NCBI RefSeq assembly: GCF_000719775.1
Contig: NZ_JOHR01000018.1
Span: 62,001 to 126,000 of the forward strand
DNA length: 64,000 bases
From: Streptomyces sp. NRRL F-5135
GTDB lineage: Bacteria > Actinomycetota > Actinomycetes > Streptomycetales > Streptomycetaceae
Direction of reading: 5' to 3'
Each line of letters begins with the position of its first letter. The first letter of the stretch is position 1. This document shows, one piece after another, positions 1-9,818 of the stretch. The translations under genes were made by a program, and so were the position numbers. The notes beneath the pieces are model-generated. The model was not told the origin of the DNA. It worked only from the letters and a program-made list of their open reading frames with translations, and did no database searches.

Positions 1-120
1 GGGTCCGCACTCTGACCGAATGCCGCCGGTCGCCCCGCACCGCGTCCCCCACCGCGCGTTGTGTGGGCGTCGTGAGGAAGTCGTGGGGGGTGACCTGCGT
101 CGTCGTGCACACTGAACCCC

Positions 121-903
121 ATGCGCATCGAGCTCAACACTGCCCCCGGCGTCGCCTCGCGGCCCAACGAGGACTGGACGAGCGTGGCCCTGCCCGCCGG
201 TGGCGACGGTGGGACGCTCGTCGTCCTGGACGGTGTGACACCACCGGCCGGGGACGACGGTTGTGTGCACGGTGTGCCGTGGTTCACCGCGCGGCTGGGC
301 GGGGCACTCGTGGAACTGTCCGGTTCACGACGCGACCTGTCCCTGACGGAGATCCTTTCCCTGTCGATCCGCCGCGCCGCGGCCGCTCACCAGGGCACCT
401 GTGAACTTTCTCACGTGCGGACACCGCAGGCCACGGTGGTTCTGGCGCGCTGGGACGCCGACGTGGTCGAACACCTGGTGCTGTCCGACTCGACCCTTCT
501 GATGGAGTCCCCGGACGGCGCGGTGCGGGCGGTCCTGGACGACCGGCTGGCCCGTGTCCCGCGTGCCCTGTTGCGCTCGGTGACCTCGGCGGACGCGTTG
601 CGGAACGCGGAGAACGGCTTCTTCACGGCCGCGGCGGACCCGGCGGTCGCGGAGCGCGCTGTCACGGGCCGCACCCCGGCCTCCGAGGTACGCGCTCTGC
701 TGGCCCTGACGGACGGCGCGGCGCGCTGGGTGGAGGTCTTCCGGGAGGGCGGCTGGGCGGACTGCCTGGCGCTGGTCCGCAAGAACGGCGCGCAGGAGCT
801 GATCGACCGGGTGCGGGCGGCGGAGTCGGCGGACCCGGAGGGCCGGGTGTTCCGGCGGGGGAAGACGAGCGACGACGCGACGGTGGCGTACGTGGAGCTG
901 TGA
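121..903 (+). CDS. PP2C-like (PPM-type) phosphatase-domain protein
   Basis: A 260-residue soluble protein with no signal peptide or membrane segment. It reads like a compact PP2C/PPM serine/threonine phosphatase fold: an early NEDW (Asn-Glu-Asp) element near residue 20, LDGV near residue 39 where the family carries its metal-binding Asp-Gly, and a C-terminal DDATVAYVEL strand matching the family's closing Asp-Asp/Asn-Thr strand. Some metal ligands are not obvious, so it may be degenerate. Family members dephosphorylate Ser/Thr-phosphorylated regulators such as anti-sigma antagonists. No clear Shine-Dalgarno precedes the ATG; a CACACT hexamer 7 nt upstream could serve as the -10 of a leaderless transcript. 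It stands alone on the + strand. The function is inferred from fold-level motifs only. Confidence 0.7.
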   Translation: MRIELNTAPGVASRPNEDWTSVALPAGGDGGTLVVLDGVTPPAGDDGCVHGVPWFTARLGGALVELSGSRRDLSLTEILSLSIRRAAAAHQGTCELSHVRTPQATVVLARWDADVVEHLVLSDSTLLMESPDGAVRAVLDDRLARVPRALLRSVTSADALRNAENGFFTAAADPAVAERAVTGRTPASEVRALLALTDGAARWVEVFREGGWADCLALVRKNGAQELIDRVRAAESADPEGRVFRRGKTSDDATVAYVEL

Positions 904-1128
904 GGGCCCGGCCGCGGCGCGGGGCGCGCGGGAGCGCGGGAAGCGCGCCGGGCTCGATGGCCCGCGCGGCCCTGGAGCGGCGCGGGGACGCTCGGGAGGC
1001 GCGCGTCTCGCGCCGGGGGACGACGCACCGCCGAGTCCGAGGCCGACACCGACGCCCCGCCGGGGGCCGGCACACCGCCCGGCATCCGGCACCGGCCGGC
1101 ACCCGGCCGCCGGCCCGACGCCTGTCCG

Positions 1129-1638
1129 TCAGCTCTCCGCGCTGGCGTTCAGCTGGTGGAGGAGCCGGGCCAGTTCCGCGATCTCCGCGCGGTCCCAGTC
1201 GGCCAGCTTCTGTACGTACCGCGCGCGCCGTGCGTCCCGGACGCGCCGGAAGCGGACGCGGCCCTCGTCGGTGATCCGGAGCAGGGAGGCGCGGCCGTCC
1301 GCCGGGTCGGGTTCCCGGGTGACCAGGCCCAGCTCCTCCAGCGCCCGGAGCTGGCGGCTCATCGTGGCCTTGCCGACACCGAAGTACCCGGCGAGCTCGG
1401 TGGCCCGCTGATGGCCCGTCTCCTCCAGCCGGACGAGCAGTCCGTACGCGGCGGGCTCGAGGTCCGGGTGGACCTCCCGCGCCATCTCTCCCGAGTTGGC
1501 GCGGGCGCGTCGCAGAAACACCGCCAGTTCCCGCTCCAACGCGAGGAATTCGCGGTGCACACCATTCCCCGAGCCGGAATTCGGTCCCTTCCCCATACCA
1601 CTTCCGTGCACGTCAGCACCCATCGCGCGCTTTTCCAC
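1129..1638 (-). CDS. MarR-family transcriptional regulator
   Basis: A 169-residue protein with a winged-helix DNA-binding domain. The recognition-helix region reads ELAGYFGVGKATMSRQLRALEELGLV, followed by the wing with the family signature DPADGRASLLRITDEG. Helices on either side form the MarR dimer interface. Such proteins usually repress a neighbouring gene or their own, and release DNA on binding a small phenolic or oxidised ligand. It is divergent from the GH25 lysozyme gene with 194 nt between them. The start is uncertain: GTG at 1638 is used here, but ATG at 1623, with GGAAAAG just upstream, and ATG at 1593 are plausible and leave the domain intact. Target and ligand cannot be read from the sequence. 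Confidence 0.85.
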   Translation of the reverse strand: MEKRAMGADVHGSGMGKGPNSGSGNGVHREFLALERELAVFLRRARANSGEMAREVHPDLEPAAYGLLVRLEETGHQRATELAGYFGVGKATMSRQLRALEELGLVTREPDPADGRASLLRITDEGRVRFRRVRDARRARYVQKLADWDRAEIAELARLLHQLNASAES

Positions 1639-1832
1639 CCCTTGAAAGTTTCTTTTGCGCCACGGCCGTTGCCGCAGCTCTGCCAGTATTTCGCAGGTTT
1701 ATACCAACGGCGGCAGCGTGGCAGGCTTCCGTCACACCGGTCTACGTGCGTAGCGTCAGCGCTGGCATGTTCATTCCACCGCATGCCGCACCGTCAGAGA
1801 ATGCCCCCCACCGAGGTCTTCGGAGGCACGCA

Positions 1833-2822
1833 ATGCCCGTGCACAGATCCGGAACGACAGGCCGCCGCTCCCTGACCGCCGCGGCCGGCGCTCTCCTCGC
1901 GACTCTCGCGCTCCTCCTCACACTGCCGGGCGCGGCGCACGCCGCCCCCACCGACCCGCCGGCGGACCCGCCCACCGCCACCCACTCCCCGACCCCCTCC
2001 CCCACCGCCGACCCCACTCCCCCCGGCACTCCGGCCGCCACGTCCGGCCCCACACCCACCGCCACCCCCACTCCCGCCGCCCCTTCCGCCGCCTCTTCCC
2101 CTTCCGGCTCCGTTCCCACCCGGGGCTCGGCCTACATGGGCATGGGCGTGATCGAGCACGACGGCCAGGGCGACGCACCGCGCGACGACCGCGTGGCCCA
2201 GACGGAAGGCGTGGACGTCTCCAGCCACCAGGGGAACGTCGACTGGGCCGCCCTGTGGAACAGCGGGGTGAAGTGGGCCTATGTGAAGGCCAGCGAGGGG
2301 AACTACTACAAGAACCCGTACTTCGCGCAGCAGTACAACGGCTCGTACAACATCGGCATGATCCGGGGCGCGTACCACTTCGGCACCCCCAACGACTCCA
2401 GTGGCGCGAACCAGGCCAACTACTTCGTGGACAACGGCGGCGGCTGGTCGCGCGACGGCAAGACGCTGCCGGGCGTGCTGGACATCGAGTGGAACCCGTA
2501 CGGCGCGCAGTGCTACGGCAAGTCGCAGAGCGAGATGGTCGCGTGGATCCGCGACTTCCTGAACACGTACAAGTCCCGGACCGGCCGGGACGCCGTCATC
2601 TACACGGCGACGAGCTGGTGGAAGGACTGCACGGGCAACTACGCGGGCTTCGCGAGCACGAACCCGCTGTGGATCGCGCGCTACAACACGACGGTCGGCG
2701 AACTGCCCGCGGGCTGGGGCTTCCACACGATCTGGCAGTACACGTCCACCGGCCCGATCGTCGGCGACCACAACAGGTTCAACGGAGCCTACGACCGCGT
2801 CCAGGCCCTGGCCAACGGCTGA
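1833..2822 (+). CDS. Secreted GH25 lysozyme (1,4-beta-N-acetylmuramidase)
   Basis: A 329-residue exported muramidase that cleaves the MurNAc-GlcNAc bond of peptidoglycan. Residues 1-36 are a signal peptide (Arg-rich n-region, Leu/Ala core, cleavage after AHA). A Pro/Thr/Ser-rich linker of about 70 residues follows, then the GH25 barrel from about residue 128. Diagnostic motifs are GVDVSSHQG (barrel start), AYVKASEG, GAYHFG, and VLDIEWNP with the catalytic Asp-Glu pair, followed by a C-terminal WQYTSTG strand. ATG 1833 is chosen because CGGAGG lies at 1821-1826 and the signal peptide starts there; the frame is open further upstream. The linker presumably spans the cell wall. A strong hairpin at 2874-2911 ends the unit. 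Confidence 0.93.
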   Translation: MPVHRSGTTGRRSLTAAAGALLATLALLLTLPGAAHAAPTDPPADPPTATHSPTPSPTADPTPPGTPAATSGPTPTATPTPAAPSAASSPSGSVPTRGSAYMGMGVIEHDGQGDAPRDDRVAQTEGVDVSSHQGNVDWAALWNSGVKWAYVKASEGNYYKNPYFAQQYNGSYNIGMIRGAYHFGTPNDSSGANQANYFVDNGGGWSRDGKTLPGVLDIEWNPYGAQCYGKSQSEMVAWIRDFLNTYKSRTGRDAVIYTATSWWKDCTGNYAGFASTNPLWIARYNTTVGELPAGWGFHTIWQYTSTGPIVGDHNRFNGAYDRVQALANG

Positions 2823-2873
2823 TCCCCCTCCCCCCGGCCGGCCCCGCCTGGCGCCGGGCCGCCACCCCACGCA

Positions 2874-2911
2874 CGGCCCCGACCGGCACGCCGCCGCCCC
2901 GGTCGGGGCCG
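2874..2911 (+). terminator. Intrinsic-type hairpin after the GH25 gene
   Basis: A perfect 11-bp inverted repeat (CGGCCCCGACC at 2874-2884 and its complement at 2901-2911) with a 16-nt loop lies 52 nt after the lysozyme stop. There is no U-tract, which is common for Streptomyces terminators. Confidence 0.65.
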
Positions 2912-2999
2912 TTACCGTCTGCCCGGCCGGCCACTCCGGCCGTACGGTGTGAGACGGCGTCGGCCGACGCGGCCGGCGGAGCAGCGGCAGGAGGACGTC

Positions 3000-3542
3000 A
3001 TGAGCTCCGGTGAGTGGGTCAGCACATCGATGCCCTATCTGGCGCCGCGCGGCGCGGGCGAGCCCGACGCCTGGAGCGCGGAGCTGGCCGCACAGAGGCG
3101 GCGGGGAAGCCAGCGGATCGTCCACGCCGGGGAGGTCGCGGCACCGCTGGAGGTGGCGGGTCTGCTCGGCGTGGCCGAGGGCGAGGTCGTGGTAGTCCGC
3201 CGCCGGGTGATGTACGTGGAGGACCGGCCGAGCGAGCTGACCGACACGTACTATCCGGCGGCGATCGCCCGTGGCACCCGCCTCGCCGGGACCGCGAAGA
3301 TCCCGGGTGGGGCCGTCGCCCTGCTCGCCGGGCTGGGTCACGTCGGCGTACGCGTACGGGAGGACGTCACCGCGCGGATGCCCGACGCGGCCGAGCGCGA
3401 GACCCTGCTCACCGCGCCGGACGAACCCGTACTGCGGCTGGCCCGGGTCACCTTCGACGGCGCGGACCGGCCGATCCAGGCCGACCTGATGACCATGCCC
3501 GCCCACGCCCAGCGGCTGCGTTACGAACTCAGGATCGAGTGA
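3000..3542 (+). CDS. UTRA-domain protein lacking a DNA-binding domain (GntR/HutC relative)
   Basis: A 180-residue protein that corresponds to the effector-binding UTRA half of GntR/HutC-type regulators, without the winged helix that normally precedes it. Recognisable UTRA elements are the EVVVVRRRVMYVEDRP strand pair, SELTDTYYP, the GGAVALLAGLG loop, VTARMPDA and the closing strands DLMTMPAHAQRLRYEL. ATG 3000 is preceded by AGGAGG at 2989-2994, 5 nt away, so the short form is very likely the real one. UTRA domains bind small carboxylates, sugars or amino acids. A version without a helix could act as a ligand sensor or as a dominant partner of a full-length GntR protein; that is inference. Downstream it converges on lon. 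Confidence 0.8.
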   Translation: MSSGEWVSTSMPYLAPRGAGEPDAWSAELAAQRRRGSQRIVHAGEVAAPLEVAGLLGVAEGEVVVVRRRVMYVEDRPSELTDTYYPAAIARGTRLAGTAKIPGGAVALLAGLGHVGVRVREDVTARMPDAAERETLLTAPDEPVLRLARVTFDGADRPIQADLMTMPAHAQRLRYELRIE

Positions 3543-3552
3543 GCGCGCGGAA

Positions 3553-3587
3553 CGGCTCCCCCGGACCGGTGGTTCCGGGCGGAGCCG
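3553..3587. terminator. Bidirectional hairpin between the UTRA gene and lon
   Basis: Nested inverted repeats (CGGCTCC 3553-3559 with GGAGCCG 3581-3587; CCCGGA 3560-3565 with TCCGGG 3574-3579) form a strong stem between two convergent genes. Confidence 0.65.
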
Positions 3588-3717
3588 CTCGACGGGCTGG
3601 GTGGCCCACTCGCCACCGTGGCCCCGGGGCGACGGGCCGCCGAAGCGACGGGCCGGCTCGGGCCGACGGGTCCCCACCGGGGGCGGGGGCGGCCGGACCG
3701 CCCCCCGCCCCGGGCCG

Positions 3718-6153
<2,436 letters not shown>

Positions 6154-6175
6154 GATCTCCCCTTCGGCAGTCAAA

Positions 6176-6194
6176 TTGAGCTATGCCGACTCAA
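6176..6194 (-). promoter_or_regulatory. HAIR-like operator (HspR site) of lon
   Basis: The sequence TTGAGC-N7-ACTCAA matches the HspR inverted repeat consensus CTTGAGT-N7-ACTCAAG in 11 of the 12 inner positions and with exact spacing. It lies 23 nt before the lon start. HspR represses dnaK, clpB and lon in streptomycetes. The match is seen directly; binding is inferred. Confidence 0.8.
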
Positions 6195-6404
6195 TGCTCC
6201 TGAGCCCGAGGATGTTCCCCGGACGGTGTTCGCTCTGAGCGATGCCCAGCGCCCGTACGGTGCGCCCGAACGACCGGGCCCCGCACCCCGCGCGCACGGC
6301 CCGCCACGCACGGAACAGCGCGGAACCGCGCGGAACGGAGTGGCACCGGCTCGTCCCGGCCGGTCAGGATGGCCCGGTCAGCCGCCACCGGACGAGAGGC
6401 CCCG

Positions 6405-7229
6405 ATGTCCCCGCTGCCCGACCCCACCGCCCGCGCCCGCGACCGCGCCGACGGCCCCGGTCACGCCGCTTCCGGCACACCCGGCACACCCGGCGCCCTC
6501 ACCTCCCTCGTCGGCCTGCCCGGAGCAGGGGACGAGCGGCCCGTCACGCTCGACCGGCGGGACGGGCCGTACGGCGAGGTCGTGCTGCGCGAGCGCGGGG
6601 AACGGCTGGAAATCATCGCCAACGGTTGCTTCCTGATGGACACCTCCGACGGCCGTTCCGAACGGCTCCTCGTCGACGCCGCCCTGGCCGCGCTCACCAC
6701 GCCCACCGCCGACGGGCCGCCCGCGCCCGCCGCCGGCCGACGGCCGTCCGTACTGATCGGCGGCCTGGGGGTGGGTTTCTCGCTGGCGCACGCCGCCGCC
6801 GACCCCCGCTGGGGGCGGATCGCCGTCGTCGAGCGCGAGGAGGCCGTCATCGACTGGCACCGGAACGGCCCCCTCGCCCGGATCTCCGCCACCGCGCTCG
6901 CCGATCCGCGCACCGTGATCCTGCACACGGACCTGGTGGAGTACGTACGGACCGCGACGGACAGTTACGACGCCCTCTGTCTGGACATCGACAACGGGCC
7001 GGACTGGACCGTGACGGAAGGCAATGAATCCCTGTATTCCCCCGAGGGGTTGGCGGCCTGTCGAGCGCGCCTCAATCCCGGCGGTGTACTGGCAGTTTGG
7101 TCCGCGCGGCCCTCCCCCGTATTTGGTGAAGCATTGCGGAATGCCGGATTCACCGGGGTAAAGCAGGAAGAGGTGCCGGTTGCCCGAGGCGTACCCGACG
7201 TCGTCCATCTCGCTGTTCGCACTGCGTAG
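6405..7229 (+). CDS. Spermidine-synthase-like (aminopropyltransferase fold) protein
   Basis: A 274-residue protein with a class I SAM-type Rossmann fold of the polyamine synthase superfamily: a glycine loop GGLGVGFSL, the acidic ribose-binding end VVEREEAVIDWHR, DPRTVILHTDL, and the DALCLDIDNGP strand at the position of the aminopropyltransferase active site. The family signature is relaxed, so it may be a non-canonical synthase or a methyltransferase-like relative rather than true SpeE. ATG 6405 has GAGAGG 5 nt upstream; an earlier in-frame ATG at 6369 lacks one. It is transcribed away from lon. A two-component pair starts 104 nt downstream. Substrate unknown. Confidence 0.72.
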   Translation: MSPLPDPTARARDRADGPGHAASGTPGTPGALTSLVGLPGAGDERPVTLDRRDGPYGEVVLRERGERLEIIANGCFLMDTSDGRSERLLVDAALAALTTPTADGPPAPAAGRRPSVLIGGLGVGFSLAHAAADPRWGRIAVVEREEAVIDWHRNGPLARISATALADPRTVILHTDLVEYVRTATDSYDALCLDIDNGPDWTVTEGNESLYSPEGLAACRARLNPGGVLAVWSARPSPVFGEALRNAGFTGVKQEEVPVARGVPDVVHLAVRTA

Positions 7230-7333
7230 CCGATACCCTGCCGGTGCCTCTACGCTGCTCCCGACACACGGATCTGCATACTCCATGCGGATCACGGAGC
7301 AAGGATCGCGGAACGCGTACCAGGGGCGGGGCC

Positions 7334-8071
7334 ATGGAGCAGACACATACCAGCCACAACGGCGTCGCGGCCACGCCCGGCGCCCAGCGCCGGGTCCTGG
7401 TCGTGGAGGACGACACGACGATCGTGGAAGCGATCGCCGCCCGGCTTCGGGCCGAGGGATTCCTCGTGCAGACGGCGGTGGACGGCCCGGCGGCCGTGGA
7501 CGCCGCCGAGGCGTGGCAGCCGGACCTGATGGTCCTCGACATCATGCTGCCCGGTTTCGACGGGCTGGAGGTGTGCCGCCGGGTGCAGGCGCAGCGCCCG
7601 GTGCCGGTGCTGATGCTGACGGCCCGGGACGACGAGACCGACATGCTGGTCGGGCTCGGGGTCGGGGCCGACGACTACATGACCAAGCCGTTCTCCATGC
7701 GGGAACTGACGGCGCGGGTGCATGTGCTGCTGCGCCGGGTGGAGCGGGCGGCGCTCGCCGCCGTGACCCCGCGCAGCGGCATCCTGCGCCTGGGCGAACT
7801 GGAGGTCGACCACGCGCAGCGCCGGGTACGGGTGCGCGGCGAGGACGTGCACCTGACGCCCACCGAGTTCGACCTGCTGGTCTGCCTGGCGAACACCCCG
7901 CGCGCGGTGCTCTCGCGGGAGCAGTTGCTGGCCGAGGTGTGGGACTGGGCGGACGCCTCGGGCACCCGTACGGTCGACAGCCACATCAAGGCGCTCCGCC
8001 GGAAGATCGGCGCGGAGCGGATCCGTACGGTGCACGGCGTCGGGTACGCGCTGGAGACGCCCGCCCCGTGA
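7334..8071 (+). CDS. OmpR-family response regulator
   Basis: A 245-residue DNA-binding response regulator. The receiver domain has the acidic pair VEDD, the phospho-acceptor Asp in MVLDIMLPGFDG, the conserved Thr in MLTARD and the Lys in DDYMTKPFS. The C-terminal winged helix is of the OmpR/PhoB type (HLTPTEFDLLVCLANTPRAV, then RTVDSHIKALRRKIG and the GVGYAL hairpin). ATG 7334 follows an AGGGGCGGGG stretch. Its stop overlaps the GTG of the kinase gene by 4 nt (GTGA), so the two are translationally coupled and form a cognate pair. The target regulon is not evident. In other streptomycetes an equivalent pair sits between lon and kgd. Confidence 0.95.
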   Translation: MEQTHTSHNGVAATPGAQRRVLVVEDDTTIVEAIAARLRAEGFLVQTAVDGPAAVDAAEAWQPDLMVLDIMLPGFDGLEVCRRVQAQRPVPVLMLTARDDETDMLVGLGVGADDYMTKPFSMRELTARVHVLLRRVERAALAAVTPRSGILRLGELEVDHAQRRVRVRGEDVHLTPTEFDLLVCLANTPRAVLSREQLLAEVWDWADASGTRTVDSHIKALRRKIGAERIRTVHGVGYALETPAP

Positions 8072-9507
8072 CCCCGCCGCTGTACGGCGCCGGCGGCGGG
8101 ATCGACGGTACGGGAGGCGGCGGCGCGGGCCGCCGGGAAGGGCATCGCGTGGACGAGCGGGGCGGCGTCGGCCGTCGCGAGGAGACCCTCCGGAGCGGCG
8201 ACCGGCCGCGGCCCGGCTCCGGGGACGGTGACGGTGACGGGGCCGACGGGCACGAGAACGCCCCGGCCCCGCGACGACCGGACGGACCCGCGGAGGACCG
8301 CACCGGAGGCGCGGCCGGCGGAAGCGCGGGGGGCCACGCCCGAGACGCGGCCGACGCGAGCGCGGAGGACCGCCTCGCGCGCCTGCCCCGGCCCCGCCCG
8401 AAACCGCGCCGCCGCTACGCCGTCCTCCCGGGCACCGGCATCCGGCCCTTCGCCATCAAGATCTCCATCAAGGCCAAGCTCGGCACCCTCGTCGTCGTCT
8501 CCGTCTTCATCACCACCGGCCTCCTGCTGGTCGCCGTGCGCACCGAGACCGAGCTGCGCTTCATCACGGTCTTCTCGGTGATCGCCACCCTGCTCATCAC
8601 CCAGTTCGTGGCGCACGGCCTGACGGCTCCGCTGGACGAGATGAGCACGGTGGCCAAGGGCATCTCGCACGGCGACTACACGCGGCGCGTCAGCGGCGCC
8701 GACCGCCGCGACGAGCTGGGCGACCTCGCCGCCACCATCAACCGGATGGCGGACGACCTGGAGGCGGTGGACCGGCACCGCAAGGAGCTGGTCGCCAACG
8801 TCTCGCACGAGCTGCGCACGCCCATCGCCGCGCTGCGCGCGGTGCTGGAGAACGTGGTGGACGGGGTGGTCGCGGCCGACCCCGAGATGATGCTGACGGC
8901 CCTGCGCCAGACCGAGCGGCTCGGCCGGCTCACGGAGACGCTGCTGGACCTGTCCCGGCTGGACAACGGCGTCGTGCCGCTCAAGGCGAGCCGCTTCGAG
9001 GTGTGGCCGTACCTCTCGGGCGTGCTGAAGGAGGCCAATCTGGCGGCCACGCAGCGGCGGCTGAGCTCCGGGTCCGGCCATCACACCCGTACGGACGTCC
9101 ACCTGCACCTGGACGTCTTCCCGCCCGAGCTGACCGCCCACGCGGACCAGGAGCGGCTGCACCAGGTCGTCGCCAACCTCATCGACAACGCCGTCAAGCA
9201 CAGCCCCCCGCACGGCCGGGTCACGGTCCGGGCCCGGCGCGGCACCCTGCCCGAGTCGCTGCTGCTGGAGGTCCAGGACGAGGGCCCGGGCATCCCGGAG
9301 CAGGAGCGGCACAAGGTTTTCGAGCGGTTCAACCGGGGCACGGTCGCCGCGCCCCACGGGCCGGGCAGCGACGGCGGTACGGGGCTCGGCCTGGCGATCG
9401 CCCGCTGGGCGGTCGATCTGCACGGCGGGCGCATAGGAGTGGCCGAATCGGCTCGGGGCTGTCTGATCCGGGTCAGCCTGCCGGGGATCGCGCGGGCGCG
9501 GGATTGA
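8068..9507 (+). CDS. Membrane sensor histidine kinase
   Basis: A 479-residue kinase that pairs with the upstream regulator. GTG 8068 overlaps the regulator stop as GTGA. About 137 low-complexity Gly/Asp/Arg-rich residues precede two adjacent membrane helices (about 138-157 and 166-186), which leave almost no extracellular loop. A HAMP linker follows (LTAPLDEMSTVAKGI), then the H-box VSHELRTP with phospho-acceptor His247, the N-box ANLIDNAVKH, and the ATP lid motifs DEGPGIPE and GTGLGLAIARW. With no periplasmic sensor domain it probably senses membrane state or an intracellular cue, or relies on a partner. The long disordered head is unusual; translation could also begin downstream within it. 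Confidence 0.92.
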   Translation: MTPPLYGAGGGIDGTGGGGAGRREGHRVDERGGVGRREETLRSGDRPRPGSGDGDGDGADGHENAPAPRRPDGPAEDRTGGAAGGSAGGHARDAADASAEDRLARLPRPRPKPRRRYAVLPGTGIRPFAIKISIKAKLGTLVVVSVFITTGLLLVAVRTETELRFITVFSVIATLLITQFVAHGLTAPLDEMSTVAKGISHGDYTRRVSGADRRDELGDLAATINRMADDLEAVDRHRKELVANVSHELRTPIAALRAVLENVVDGVVAADPEMMLTALRQTERLGRLTETLLDLSRLDNGVVPLKASRFEVWPYLSGVLKEANLAATQRRLSSGSGHHTRTDVHLHLDVFPPELTAHADQERLHQVVANLIDNAVKHSPPHGRVTVRARRGTLPESLLLEVQDEGPGIPEQERHKVFERFNRGTVAAPHGPGSDGGTGLGLAIARWAVDLHGGRIGVAESARGCLIRVSLPGIARARD

Positions 9508-9818
9508 CGCCGGGTTCGACGCGGCCGGCCCGCGGTTGACGTAGGGTTCGAAGCAGGGAGAAGTGAAGTCGGAGCCATGGCGTCGCGATCTCCGGGTAGG
9601 GATCGCGACGAGGACGGGTCGTGTGCCCCGAGGAGCGGGCCATGCGGCCCGCCGCAGCGGAACCAGGCTTGTTTCCCGCCATTTCGTACGGTGAAACCCC
9701 TCATCGGATGTGACGTGCGCGACGATGGCCCGCCCGGCCTGCACCTTCCGGCCAGGTAGGCGTAGCCTTGATTCCCGCTGTCCATCACCTTGTGAAGCGG
9801 AAGAGGGCGGTTCACGCC
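9508..9818 (+). promoter_or_regulatory. Upstream region of kgd
   Basis: This 311-nt gap has no convincing gene. It begins with two imperfect copies of a TTGACG-N4-GGGTTCGA element about 32 nt apart (about 9503-9553). The best promoter candidate is a -35-like CTGCAC at 9739-9744 and a -10-like TAGCCT at 9763-9768 with an 18-nt spacer, which would give a leader of about 45 nt before the GTG at 9819. Confidence 0.4.

Noticed and set aside
1742..1753. CTACGTGCGTAG near-palindrome as the MarR operator
   Set aside because: It is short, with a 2-nt mismatch at the centre, and not repeated. Position between the divergent genes is suggestive but not enough to call.
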